Origin: Candidatus Termititenax persephonae
GTDB lineage: Bacteria; Margulisbacteria; Termititenacia; Termititenacales; Termititenacaceae
Length of the DNA stretch: 40,546 nt
Assembly (NCBI GenBank): GCA_003864475.1
Contig: BGZO01000012.1
Span: forward strand, 1-40,546
Direction: 5' to 3'
Shown: positions 26,422-34,192 of the stretch, in pieces
How positions within the stretch are numbered: the first letter of the stretch is position 1
How the letters are laid out: each line of letters begins with the position of its first letter
Program-made: the position numbers and the translations under genes
Notes under the pieces: model-generated
The model's database searches: none
The model's input: only the letters and a program-made list of their open reading frames with translations
Told to the model about the DNA's origin: nothing

Positions 26422-27606
26422 ATGTCCGTTCTTTCCATTAATTGCGGCAGTTCTTCTTTGAAATATCTGCTCTACGACTGGGACGCGCAAAAAGTTTTGG
26501 CCAGCGGCTTGATTGACCGCATCGGCCTGCCGGATTCCAATATTGTCCATAAACACAATGACCAAAAAATTGAGCGCAAGGGCAAATGTGCCGACCACCG
26601 CACGGCGATAAATCTGGTGCTGGCTTTTTTGCAAGAAGCCAAGGTGATTCATTCTCTGCAGGACATTGAGGGTGTCGGACACCGCATTGTCCACGGCGGC
26701 GAAAAATTCTCGGCCTCGGCGCGGGTTGATGACGCGGTTTTGGCGGAGATTAAGGCCAACGGGGATTTGGCTCCCCTGCATACGCCGCCCAATGTTGTGG
26801 GCATCGAGTCGGCGCGTGCGGTCATGCCGGACACGCCGCAGATAGTGATTTTTGACACAGCTTTTCATCAGACCATGCCCGAACACGCCTACTCTTACGC
26901 GTTGGACTATGCCTTGGCGCAGAAATATAAGATACGCAAGTACGGTTTTCATGGCAGTTCGCACCGTTATGTGTCCGAGCGCGCGGCGGAATTGCTGGGC
27001 GGAAAAAACGCTTGGAAATTAATCATCGCGCATGTGGGCAACGGCTCGTCGCTCTCCGCCGTGCGGGGCGGCAAGTGTGTCGATACGTCGATGGGCTTGA
27101 CCCCGCTGGCCGGGGTGATTATGGGTACGCGCACCGGAGACATTGACCCGGCGGTGGTGCAGGTTTTGGCGGATAAATTGGGCGAGCCTTTGCCCCAGAT
27201 TTTAAATAGATTAAATAAAGAGAGCGGGATGCTGGGTGTCTCCGGCTACTCCGACCAGCGCGATATTATTGCCGGAGCGGAGAACGGCGACGCGCGTTGC
27301 CGGCTCGCCTTGCAAATGCAGGCTTATTCGATAAAAAAATATATCGGCGCGTATCTGGCGGTTTTGGACGGCGCGGACGCACTGATTTTCACAGCGGGCA
27401 TTGGCGAGAACAGCGCCAGCTTCCGGCAGGATGTTTGCGCGGATTTGGGCAATCTCGGCATCAAGCTGGACTTGGCAAAAAACAAAGAGCGCGGCGGCGA
27501 GCGGATAATCTCCGCGCCGGATTCCCGAGTCAAGGTCATGGTCATCCCGACCAATGAGGAGTTTATTATCGCCAGAGATGTGATTGAGATTGTGCGGGGC
27601 AAATAG
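26422..27606 (+). CDS. ackA: Acetate kinase
   Basis: The 394-residue enzyme converts acetyl phosphate and ADP to acetate and ATP. Hallmarks are S-I-N-C-G-S-S-S-L-K-Y (4-14), V-G-H-R-I-V-H-G-G near 86-94, F-H-G-S-S-H-R-Y-V near 174 and M-G-T-R-T-G-D-I-D-P near 234. GGAGG is the ribosome site. Bases 27153-27203 are present again, exactly and in reverse orientation, at 31622-31672. Confidence 0.96.
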   Translation: MSVLSINCGSSSLKYLLYDWDAQKVLASGLIDRIGLPDSNIVHKHNDQKIERKGKCADHRTAINLVLAFLQEAKVIHSLQDIEGVGHRIVHGGEKFSASARVDDAVLAEIKANGDLAPLHTPPNVVGIESARAVMPDTPQIVIFDTAFHQTMPEHAYSYALDYALAQKYKIRKYGFHGSSHRYVSERAAELLGGKNAWKLIIAHVGNGSSLSAVRGGKCVDTSMGLTPLAGVIMGTRTGDIDPAVVQVLADKLGEPLPQILNRLNKESGMLGVSGYSDQRDIIAGAENGDARCRLALQMQAYSIKKYIGAYLAVLDGADALIFTAGIGENSASFRQDVCADLGNLGIKLDLAKNKERGGERIISAPDSRVKVMVIPTNEEFIIARDVIEIVRGK

Positions 27607-27654
27607 ATATAATCTATTGGATTATGAAGATTTTTATGCAGATAAATCTCACAG

Positions 27655-28797
27655 CTACTCCTCATACACAAACAACAAGTGTTGCGCTAGACGGTCTCTG
27701 CGTGCCAGTACATCAGCCAACCCTCTGGAGCGGGAAAAATATTTATTGCGCCGCACATCGTACACAAAAACATCCAGACCGTTGCTGGTTACTATGGCGG
27801 AATGCATTTTAAAATCCAGCAAGTAGTTTTGTAATTCTTCAATAGTCAGGCCTTCTTGGCCGGGCTTGCCGTGAAATTGCATAAGATAAGCGTTGTCGTT
27901 CTTGTCTACAGCCAGTACATTATGCGGATACTTGTTTTTGTCCAAGCCGTCAGGAAAATGAACTTCGGCGCGCTTTTCATCCACTTCCCAGCGGCGAGAA
28001 TGTTCTGGATAACACTTGCGCAGCCCGCAATAGAGGTTTTTTATATTAAATAAGTCTTTTTTGTAGGGGATGATAACAGGCAGGCCTAGCCGCGCCGCTG
28101 CCAATTGTTCAGGGTTTTGCGAAAAATATTCCATGCCTAGAAAATGCTTTTCTCTCTCCTTGTCTTTGACCTGCGGCAGCTTGACCAGATGCCGGGCATC
28201 TCGGCCATCTTCCAAAAAGAAATACTCTGCCGGAGACAATCCATTGTTTGTTAGCGGTGTGTATAAATCCAATTTTACGCCGCCTAATAAGAGCGGTCTC
28301 CCGGATACAGCAATATTTAAGTCAGAGGGAAAATCTATTTTTCCCGAACAGGGCTTTAATATATCCATATTGAAATGTCCTGACGTATCCTGCCTAAAAA
28401 AGCAGAGCGGCTGGTCATACCAGAGAGATTCGCTGGGTATGTTTTTGCCTTGCCAGTCGTTTCGGTAAAAAACTGTGTCGACTTTTTGCCAGAAAAGATT
28501 GGTGCCGCCCAGAACATAATTTATTTTTTGAGGGTTAAGGCCTGTGAGTTTAGAAATAGTGTTTAGGTCTGTGATTCGTATGCCGCGGCCTAATTCTGCG
28601 GCCATTGTGTTTGTGCCGCTGGAAGAATTTACATTTTTTGGATAGTTTGGGTCAAACACCGAACCCAGCCGAAAACCTGTTCCAGCCGGGAGTTTAAGCG
28701 ACGTAATGAACGGTATAGTATTGGACAGTATTTCGGCGGCTAGGTCATTTGTTTTTGTCTTTTCAAAACCAAAGCCGATTGTTTTAGCTTGTAACAT
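27655..28797 (-). CDS. Possible phosphodiester-glycosidase-like (NAGPA-like) protein
   Basis: The 380-residue protein has no clear family, but three segments follow the NAGPA/DUF2233 layout. These are Y-V-L-G-G-T-N-L-F-W (94-103), N-I-A-V-S-G-R-P-L-L-L-G-G-V-K (161-175), and V-L-A-V-D-K-N-D-N-A-Y-L-M with G-L-T-I-E-E-L (294-322). The family's D-G-G-G-S motif is T-S-N-G-L-D (337-342), so catalysis in the known way is doubtful. No signal peptide is seen. AGGGAG precedes the ATG. It is divergent from the LacI-type regulator and probably controlled by it. Confidence 0.4.
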   Translation of the reverse strand: MLQAKTIGFGFEKTKTNDLAAEILSNTIPFITSLKLPAGTGFRLGSVFDPNYPKNVNSSSGTNTMAAELGRGIRITDLNTISKLTGLNPQKINYVLGGTNLFWQKVDTVFYRNDWQGKNIPSESLWYDQPLCFFRQDTSGHFNMDILKPCSGKIDFPSDLNIAVSGRPLLLGGVKLDLYTPLTNNGLSPAEYFFLEDGRDARHLVKLPQVKDKEREKHFLGMEYFSQNPEQLAAARLGLPVIIPYKKDLFNIKNLYCGLRKCYPEHSRRWEVDEKRAEVHFPDGLDKNKYPHNVLAVDKNDNAYLMQFHGKPGQEGLTIEELQNYLLDFKMHSAIVTSNGLDVFVYDVRRNKYFSRSRGLADVLARRDRLAQHLLFVYEE

Positions 28798-28830
28798 GAT
28801 TGCTCCCTAAACAAATATCTTTAGTATCAT

Positions 28831-28921
28831 TTTTAACTAGGTTTTTTTCTATTATTGAGCTGCTATATAATCGCAGGTTTTAACTAGAAATTTCTATATA
28901 TTTTTATATAATTTCTATATA
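28831..28921. promoter_or_regulatory. Divergent control region with two pairs of direct repeats
   Basis: TTTTAACTAG occurs at 28831-28840 and 28878-28887. ATTTCTATATA occurs at 28890-28900 and 28911-28921, 21 bp apart. The region lies between the divergent glycosidase-like and LacI-type genes. The 21-bp pair is a good candidate operator; a classical LacI palindrome with central CG is not seen. Confidence 0.5.
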
Positions 28922-28939
28922 AATATGCTAATATAAGAC

Positions 28940-29926
28940 GTGGGCCAAAAGGTAACTTTGCAGAAAATCGCTAAGGTTTGCGGCGTGTCAATTTCCGCTG
29001 TCTCGGCCGCTTTTCGTCGTCCGCGCTTCGTGTCCAGAGTTTTGCGTGAAAAAATTATTCAGGTTGCCCAGGAGTTGGGGTATTTTTACAATACAGGAAT
29101 TACCAATATCGGCCTAGTTTTTAAGTCTTTTCGCAATCATTTTCAAGATGGATATTATAATGAAATCATCATGTGTATTCTGGAAAGAGCATCTGAATTG
29201 AATTTGAATGTGCGTATTTTAGAAGGTCTCGACATAGAAAATTATGAAAAAATTTACGACATCAATGGTTATTTGATAATCGGCAATGACTCGGCGGTTC
29301 ATATTGCTGACGTGGAAAAGACTCAGCAGCCATTTTTACTGGTTGGTTGCACCAAAAATGGTACAGAAAAATATCACAGGATTTATGCCGACCCTTATCA
29401 AGGCATTGTGGAATTGACCGAATTTGTCTGCAATTGTCGGCATCGGCGTATCACTGTGATTAATGCTGAACCGGATTCACTGGATTTTACTTGGTTGAGA
29501 TTCAAGAAAGGTTTGGATGATGGTTTGAGTAGATGTGGTCTGTCGGCTGATGTCTTGAAAATAGTTTCGGCCAGTCATCAGAATATTGAAACGGCAGAAA
29601 TTATTTTGAATAAGATTCTTTCTATGAAACCTCGTCCGACCTGTATTATCTGTATTAATGATCGGTTCGCGTATCAGTTATACAAACTGCTTCGACATTA
29701 CGGTCTGCAAGTGCCAAGAGATATTTCCTTGACAGGTTCAGATGGTCTAGCCTTGCCGGGCTTAGAGTTTGAGTTGTCTACTGTAGTTGATGATAGGCAG
29801 GTCATGGGGCGGCAGGCAATGGATTTCTTGTTATCAATACTTAACAACGAGAAAGGCTTAAAAAAAGATATAATACTTAACAAGAAGTTTAAGGTTGGAC
29901 AATCAGTACGCAGATTAAATAAATAA
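28940..29926 (+). CDS. LacI-family transcriptional regulator
   Basis: The 328-residue protein has a LacI headpiece at 1-55: V-T-L-Q-K-I-A-K-V-C-G-V-S-I-S-A-V-S-A-A-F and a hinge near 45-55. A periplasmic-binding-like sugar domain follows, including the late P-R-D-I-S-L-T-G-S-D-G (about 252-262). The headpiece turn V-S-I-S-A-V-S-A-A-F-R-R lacks the usual T-V-S-R-V-L-N. The start is GTG, without a clear Shine-Dalgarno. It is AT-rich, like its divergent neighbour, which it probably regulates. Confidence 0.85.
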   Translation: MGQKVTLQKIAKVCGVSISAVSAAFRRPRFVSRVLREKIIQVAQELGYFYNTGITNIGLVFKSFRNHFQDGYYNEIIMCILERASELNLNVRILEGLDIENYEKIYDINGYLIIGNDSAVHIADVEKTQQPFLLVGCTKNGTEKYHRIYADPYQGIVELTEFVCNCRHRRITVINAEPDSLDFTWLRFKKGLDDGLSRCGLSADVLKIVSASHQNIETAEIILNKILSMKPRPTCIICINDRFAYQLYKLLRHYGLQVPRDISLTGSDGLALPGLEFELSTVVDDRQVMGRQAMDFLLSILNNEKGLKKDIILNKKFKVGQSVRRLNK

Positions 29927-30254
29927 AATAATTGAAACCTCTGCTAATCCGCGCCGCTTAAAAAATATTGTATTTTTAGAGAAAATGGCATAATTCGCTG
30001 GATTTTTATATAAATGAGGGCCTTATATCCCCAAGCTTTAAGGCGGTCGTTTTGCAGACGATACGGGGCAAGCAGGCGGTTTGTTGGCAAGTATTTAAGG
30101 CCTGAACCATGGCGAATGATTTGCGCGGCTGAAGGTACAGGGCGGTAAGAATTCCTAGAAAAATGCAACGAATTTTTTCTCTTGACGATATAACACTAGG
30201 GCGGGTCTTGTTGTTGAAAGGGGGTAAAAAATAGAAAGATAGGAGTTGAAAAAT
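29927..30254. other. Intergenic region without a convincing gene
   Basis: These 328 bp separate the LacI-type gene from the 86-residue gene. A minus-strand frame stays open for 74 codons (30168-29944), but it lacks an ATG and a ribosome site. Its composition is richer in G and C than the LacI gene. It may be the remnant of an older gene or a non-coding RNA. AGGAG at 30241-30245 serves the next gene. Confidence 0.4.
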
Positions 30255-30515
30255 ATGCAAAAGTCCTATGTTGAGCAGTATGCCTTAAATCCTCGCGAGT
30301 TTGAGACGATACAGAATTTTGGCGTAACCCATCCGTTGCAACTGGCTAGTCATCGGCTTTACCGCTGGTGGGCTGAGTTCTTCGACATCAATGTGCCGAA
30401 AGGGTATGACGAGCAGCCAATCAAGGAATTCTCCCAAAATTCATTTAAGCGTTTTTGGCAGAAAATGAATTCGGCGTTCTTTGGCGTTGATTATCAAGAG
30501 CCGGAAGAACGTTAA
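30255..30515 (+). CDS. Hypothetical 86-residue protein
   Basis: I start the gene at ATG 30255, 9 nt after AGGAG; a TTG at 30246 would touch the ribosome site. The protein is unrecognised, rich in aromatic residues (R-W-W-A-E-F-F near 39) with a K-R-F-W-Q-K-M segment near 65. There is no signal peptide or membrane helix. It is 3 nt upstream of the flavin-reductase-like gene and probably in the same transcript. Confidence 0.6.
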   Translation: MQKSYVEQYALNPREFETIQNFGVTHPLQLASHRLYRWWAEFFDINVPKGYDEQPIKEFSQNSFKRFWQKMNSAFFGVDYQEPEER

Positions 30516-30518
30516 AAT

Positions 30519-31151
30519 TTGGCGCGGCGAAACCGTGCGGCAGAGCAAATGCCTTTTTCCCCATTTCACGCTAAAATAAACCTGATGCGCGGCGGTAAAA
30601 ATACTCTCCGAAAATTTCCCCTGCAGCGGGCTTTTACATTTATGGAGGAAGGCCCGGTCGTTTTATTGAGTACTTTTTATCAGGGGCGGAATAATATAAT
30701 GACCGCCAGCTGCACCATGTCGATGGATTTCAGCCCCATGGTTGGCGTGATGCTGGGGCCGTGGGATTGTTCCTATCGCGCTTTGCTTAAAACCAGAGAA
30801 TGTGTCCTTGCCATACCCGGCGCGGATTTGCTGGCCAAAACTGTCGCTATCGGCAACTGCTCCGGCGCTGAAGTGGATAAATTTGCCGAATATAAACTAA
30901 CGCCCTGTCTGGCCGCGAAAGTAAAAGCGCCGCTGATTGGCGAGGCCTTGAAAAATCTGGAATGTAAACTAATCAAAAAACTTAATATCAACGGCGGCGA
31001 ATTATTTGTCCTGCAGGGTGTCGCGGCCTGGCACAATCCGGCGCGGCGTGAGCAGCGTACTTTTCACGCCAAAGGCGACGGAACTTTTTTTATCGATGGC
31101 CGGCAGGTCAACCTGCGCTCCAAAATGACGCGCTGGCAGGACTGCATTTGA
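30519..31151 (+). CDS. Flavin-reductase-like FMN-binding protein
   Basis: The 210-residue protein fits the flavin reductase-like split-barrel family. V-V-L-L-S-T is followed by N-I-M-T-A-S-C-T-M-S and S-P-M-V-G-V-M-L-G, then R-E-C-V-L-A-I-P and L-E-C-K-L. Such proteins bind FMN and often reduce flavins or act in anaerobic electron transfer. The start is uncertain: TTG 30519 gives the full frame, and ATG 30549 is an alternative. The last 14 codons occur again at 33966-34008, across the inserted island. Confidence 0.7.
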   Translation: MARRNRAAEQMPFSPFHAKINLMRGGKNTLRKFPLQRAFTFMEEGPVVLLSTFYQGRNNIMTASCTMSMDFSPMVGVMLGPWDCSYRALLKTRECVLAIPGADLLAKTVAIGNCSGAEVDKFAEYKLTPCLAAKVKAPLIGEALKNLECKLIKKLNINGGELFVLQGVAAWHNPARREQRTFHAKGDGTFFIDGRQVNLRSKMTRWQDCI

Positions 31152-31337
31152 GACTATTTATTTTTTTATAGCCTTTGAAACAAAATATCGGATTTACGTT
31201 CCAAAATTGTGTATCTAGAGATACCTTCGGGTTCTGGTCTTATACACCGCGTATTCTCTGCCAAATTTATTTTGCAGAAATTTTTCCTCTCTCAATATTT
31301 GCAGATGCAGACCGGGCAAGACCAATATTGCGGCCAC
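31110..31337. repeat. Left copy of a ~228-bp direct repeat flanking the island
   Basis: The segment contains the 3' end of the flavin-reductase gene and, on the other strand, the 3' end of a methyltransferase gene. It matches 33966-34192 with one gap and about 87% identity by eye. Changes in both coding ends are mostly silent or conservative. Confidence 0.88.
31215..31337 (-). pseudogene. C-terminal fragment of a second methyltransferase copy
   Basis: Forty codons encode a tail nearly identical to that of the intact methyltransferase at 34070: L-P-G-L-H-L-Q-I-L-R-E-E-K-F-L-Q-N-K-F-G, then R-E-Y and R-R-Y-L, stop. Homology ends at 31337. Twelve bases at 31342-31353 (GCGCCGGAAAAT) match the region upstream of the intact copy (34726-34737), so the body was deleted between these points. 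Confidence 0.75.
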
Positions 31338-31372
31338 ACATGCGCCGGAAAATTTTGCACCAGAAAATTTAG

Positions 31373-31484
31373 TTATGTCATAATATAGTGGCTATTACGA
31401 TTAAAGAAGAATAAATCAGCAAAGGAAAAGATCTATTTACTTCTCTTGCCCTAACATACTATCTGCCACTATACAATGACATAA
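31373..31484. repeat. 112-bp segment bounded by 20-bp inverted repeats
   Basis: TTATGTCATAATATAGTGGC (31373-31392) and the complement of 31465-31484 match at 18 of 20 positions. The 72 bp between carry no gene. The layout resembles a small MITE or a long stem-loop at the left edge of the island. TTGCCC (31446) and TATACA (31470) inside it could form an outward promoter. Confidence 0.55.
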
Positions 31485-31612
31485 TAGAAAAAATCGATGT
31501 ATAAAGAGGGTATATTTTTTCAATAAGTGGGTAATTACTTAGATGAGATTTTGGCGTAGCGAGAGACATAAAAATATTCTCCGTGTTTGAAAATAAGAGT
31601 TGGAGTTTTACC

Positions 31613-31771
31613 ATGAGAAAAAAAATCTGGGGCAAAGGCTCGCCCAATTTATCCGCCAAAACCTGCACCACCAGAAAAAAAATGAATTTAGTATTCATTA
31701 ACAGTCCCCCCCCCCCCCCCCCCCCAACAATTTTTCGCTTGGGTACGCTGAAAATTCAGAGTTTTTCATAA
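31613..31771 (+). CDS. Leader ORF containing a 20-C tract (poly-proline), element B
   Basis: GGAG (31602-31605) lies 7 nt before ATG 31613. The 52-codon ORF contains seven prolines from the C tract and stops at TAA 31769-31771, between the two hairpins. Removing the ackA-derived insert leaves M-R-K-K-M-N-L-V-F-I-N-S followed by the prolines in the same frame. With 21 or 18 C the frame runs 25 codons further and stops at TAA in the terminator loop. Translation is inferred. Confidence 0.5.
   Translation: MRKKIWGKGSPNLSAKTCTTRKKMNLVFINSPPPPPPPTIFRLGTLKIQSFS
31616..31683 (-). other. ackA-derived antisense insert with 11-bp flanking repeats
   Basis: Bases 31622-31672 are the exact reverse complement of ackA 27153-27203 (51 nt, codons for V-V-Q-V-L-A-D-K-L-G-E-P-L-P-Q-I). 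AGAAAAAAAAT occurs at 31616-31626 and 31673-31683, bounding the copy like a target-site duplication. The inserted length is 57 nt, so the leader frame is kept. Confidence 0.85.
31706..31725 (+). repeat. Homopolymer tract of 20 C
   Basis: Twenty consecutive C follow TTAACAGT, as in element A (TTAACAGTTG before 15 C). Length is as assembled and may vary in the population. Confidence 0.9.
31729..31756 (+). other. AT-rich hairpin directly after the C tract, element B
   Basis: AATTTTTCGC and GCTGAAAATT pair with one mismatch around an 8-nt loop. Position and AT character match the hairpin at 24182-24207. Confidence 0.6.
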
Positions 31772-31786
31772 ATGCAGTTTATAGTG

Positions 31787-31821
31787 AAACCCTGTCCGGT
31801 TAAGGCCGGTCGAGGTTTTTT
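31787..31821 (+). terminator. Terminator-like hairpin with TTAAGG loop, element B
   Basis: AAACCCTGTCCGG pairs with CCGGTCGAGGTTT around loop TTAAGG, with two mismatches, followed by a T run and GTGTTTGGAGTAAA. Element A has the same loop and GCGTTTGGAATAAA after its T run. Confidence 0.65.
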
Positions 31822-31854
31822 GTGTTTGGAGTAAAAAATTTTGGGAGATGATAT

Positions 31855-31989
31855 ATGTGTCCGGAGAAAGAAACTTTGAATCTAGGGACTATTAGAATTG
31901 CTAAAAATGACCCAAAAACAAAGGTACTTTTGAAAAAGTATTTTTCGGCCATTCTAGAGGGGGATTTTACTTACAATCCTTTCAGATAA
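31855..31989 (+). CDS. Hypothetical 44-residue protein
   Basis: The ORF starts 6 nt after GGGAGATG and ends 24 nt before the 616-residue gene. The peptide is basic in its middle (D-P-K-T-K-V-L-L-K-K) and unrecognised. It is the first gene after the poly-C attenuator and could be translated with its neighbour. Short length keeps confidence low. Confidence 0.4.
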   Translation: MCPEKETLNLGTIRIAKNDPKTKVLLKKYFSAILEGDFTYNPFR

Positions 31990-32013
31990 TAACTAAAAAT
32001 TAAGGAGGAATAT

Positions 32014-33864
32014 ATGGGCCTGAATTTTGATCCAAATATTTTAGATATGAAAAGTAGGATAGGGCATGCACTTAAAGAAAACAACTCTAATGGAAAAGAA
32101 TCAATACTAAAAATCAATGGTGAAAGAGTGCCCTTGAATGGGAGTACCATAGAGGACAAGGCACACGAAATAGTATCGCATATTTTGGATGCTTTTAAGG
32201 AAGAGGGAATACAAGCCGTTAAAATAACATTAGAAACGCCGGCTAATGAGGCTGATAAGGTGTTATTAGAGATTACTGAAGGGTCTGATAGTATTAGTGT
32301 AAAATATTCTCCTCCTGATATGCCATTTTATAGTGAGTATATGTATCCCCAATCTGGCGGAACGCCAGAGATAAGACTGGTGCAAGAATCTAACCCCGCC
32401 GTCCGTACCCAGGAAGATTTACTTAAAGATTTCAACAGGCAATGCTCGCAGAATGGTATAACAATGCTTGATAATAATATTCTTGATAATGATAAATTCA
32501 AAATTGAGATTGGGTATAGTGACGCTGGCAACTATACCTTGAAATTTATATTAAAGGAGGGTTTTGAGCTTAGGGACCAATATGGAAAAACAGCGTCAAA
32601 TATTATTAAGATTAATTTTTTTGAAAATTCGCAGAAAGCATTAAAGATTACCCCTGAAGGGAATATATTTCTATCGTCTAGCAACGAGCCAACTTATATA
32701 ATAAAATCGCCAGAGGAAATCCAGCGAGAAAATAAATTTAGAGAACGGCTTCAAAGTGGAACAGATTTTCCAGAGGGAAAATACGATTTATCTCGTATAA
32801 TGAGAGAAAGAGGAGGGGAAAGGGCTACTATACAGCTACCAAATAACAAATATATGTCATACACAACCGATTATGTTAGTGGTGCTTATACCATTACTAT
32901 AGGCAACGATATTAATCAGCAAGGTAGGATTATTCCTTCTGATGAGACAAGAAGTATTAAAATTAAGGCCGCTGAATTGGAAAAATTCCCAATTTTAAAG
33001 AAGTTGCTAAGTGAAATATCCAATAGTATTCAAAATATTGAAGACTATAAGAATAAATCTTTAGAATTCAAACACGAAAAAAAACTGCTTGATTCGATAC
33101 TGCCGAATACTAAATATGAGGAATCAAGAACACAGGAAATTCAGAGAATCATTGATTCCCTAGAAGCGAAATACGGTGAGAAGTGGGGAATAAGATTTGA
33201 AAAAAACGGGGATGGTAACTATACAATAACTTTTGGAGGCAATACAAGAGTTTCGCCTGAAAACAAAACAATTTTATATAATCCTAATGACGACATGCTT
33301 TATGGTTTACAAATAATTGAGCGTGGGGACAATACGCTTAATGTGTATACCGAAAAAAGTGGAATCTATGAAGTTAAAATTCCCACAGCTAAAGAGATCG
33401 AGCAAGAAAAAATACAAGCGGCAGCAGAAGAATCAATAAGGAACATACTTAAAGAGCCGCCTAAGGGAAACTACGAGATAATGTTTTCGGAAAGAGGCGA
33501 TATAACTCCTAGAAAACTACCGAAATCTGAAGCGGTTACTGTAAAAATTCCAAATACTGCTCCGGAAAAATACATGACATATATTCATTTTGAATTTAAG
33601 GACAGTGAACCTTTTTGGAGTATTTCTATGGGTACGGAGCTTGATGATGAATATGGTGCGGTATTAGTTGATGATAGTCCGCAGGTTCACATTCCTGTCA
33701 GTGAATTAAAGCATTATCCAGAGTTTGTGTCGCTTCAAGAAGCCATAAGAAGCGTTAACTATGGGCCGCAAGACTCCAAAGACAAAGGGTCATCCTTATA
33801 CTACTACATCAACGACGGTGGAAATTCTATTAGTGTTCCTTATCCACCTGAAGAAACGCCTTAA
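32014..33864 (+). CDS. 616-residue hypothetical protein with internal A-B-A-B duplication
   Basis: TTAAGGAGGAATAT gives a near-perfect ribosome site. No family is recognised. Two ~230-residue units follow each other. Module A is at about 146-250 and 378-482, sharing G-N-Y-T and a closing E-E/K-I-Q/E-x-E. Module B is at about 253-340 and 483-580, sharing P-x-G-x-Y, K-Y-M-x-Y and a P-I/E-x-x-x-L-x-E/A-I end. It is beta-rich, acidic and AT-rich, with no signal peptide or membrane helix. Residues 1-145 are separate. It is the main cargo of the island. Confidence 0.75.
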   Translation: MGLNFDPNILDMKSRIGHALKENNSNGKESILKINGERVPLNGSTIEDKAHEIVSHILDAFKEEGIQAVKITLETPANEADKVLLEITEGSDSISVKYSPPDMPFYSEYMYPQSGGTPEIRLVQESNPAVRTQEDLLKDFNRQCSQNGITMLDNNILDNDKFKIEIGYSDAGNYTLKFILKEGFELRDQYGKTASNIIKINFFENSQKALKITPEGNIFLSSSNEPTYIIKSPEEIQRENKFRERLQSGTDFPEGKYDLSRIMRERGGERATIQLPNNKYMSYTTDYVSGAYTITIGNDINQQGRIIPSDETRSIKIKAAELEKFPILKKLLSEISNSIQNIEDYKNKSLEFKHEKKLLDSILPNTKYEESRTQEIQRIIDSLEAKYGEKWGIRFEKNGDGNYTITFGGNTRVSPENKTILYNPNDDMLYGLQIIERGDNTLNVYTEKSGIYEVKIPTAKEIEQEKIQAAAEESIRNILKEPPKGNYEIMFSERGDITPRKLPKSEAVTVKIPNTAPEKYMTYIHFEFKDSEPFWSISMGTELDDEYGAVLVDDSPQVHIPVSELKHYPEFVSLQEAIRSVNYGPQDSKDKGSSLYYYINDGGNSISVPYPPEETP

Positions 33865-33965
33865 CGTAAAAGTTAGGAGTGTAAAAATAAAATCCGTTGG
33901 AGTAGTTTCAGAACCAGAACTGGCTATACTGCTGGTGCCAAAATATATTTGTACTGGCACAGATT

Positions 33966-34192
33966 AACCTGCGCTCCAAAATGACGCGCTGGCAGGACTG
34001 CATTTAAAACGGTTTATTTTTTATAACCTTTGAAACAAAATATAGAATTTACGTTCCAAAATTGTGTATCTAGAGGTACCTCTTGGTTCCGGCCTTGTAC
34101 GCGCAATATTCTCTGCCAAATTTATTTTGCAGAAATTTTTCCTCTCGCAATATTTGCAGATGCAGGCCGGGCATGACTAGCACAGCGGCCAC
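33966..34192. repeat. Right copy of the ~228-bp direct repeat flanking the island
   Basis: Begins with the last 14 codons of a flavin-reductase gene (N-L-R-S-K-M-T-R-W-Q-D-C-I, stop) with no gene body before it, and ends inside the intact methyltransferase. It mirrors 31110-31337. The inverted repeat GTGCCA/TGGCAC (33935-33960) lies just outside. Confidence 0.88.

Noticed and set aside
27971-28021. C-Y-P-E-H-S-R-R in the 380-residue protein as a trace of a palindromic coding-region insert
   Set aside because: The peptide resembles such inserts, but the DNA codons differ at most positions from the usual repeat and no second copy was found here.
29944-30168. 74-codon minus-strand ORF as a gene
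   Set aside because: It needs a TTG start, has no ribosome site and no recognisable motif.
31459-31698. 79-codon minus-strand ORF containing an acetate-kinase peptide
   Set aside because: The match is explained by the 51-nt ackA-derived insert; the flanking codons are AT-rich junk and there is no ribosome site.
33935-33960. GTGCCA/TGGCAC hairpin as a terminator of the 616-residue gene
   Set aside because: The stem is only 6 bp with a 14-nt loop and no T run follows.
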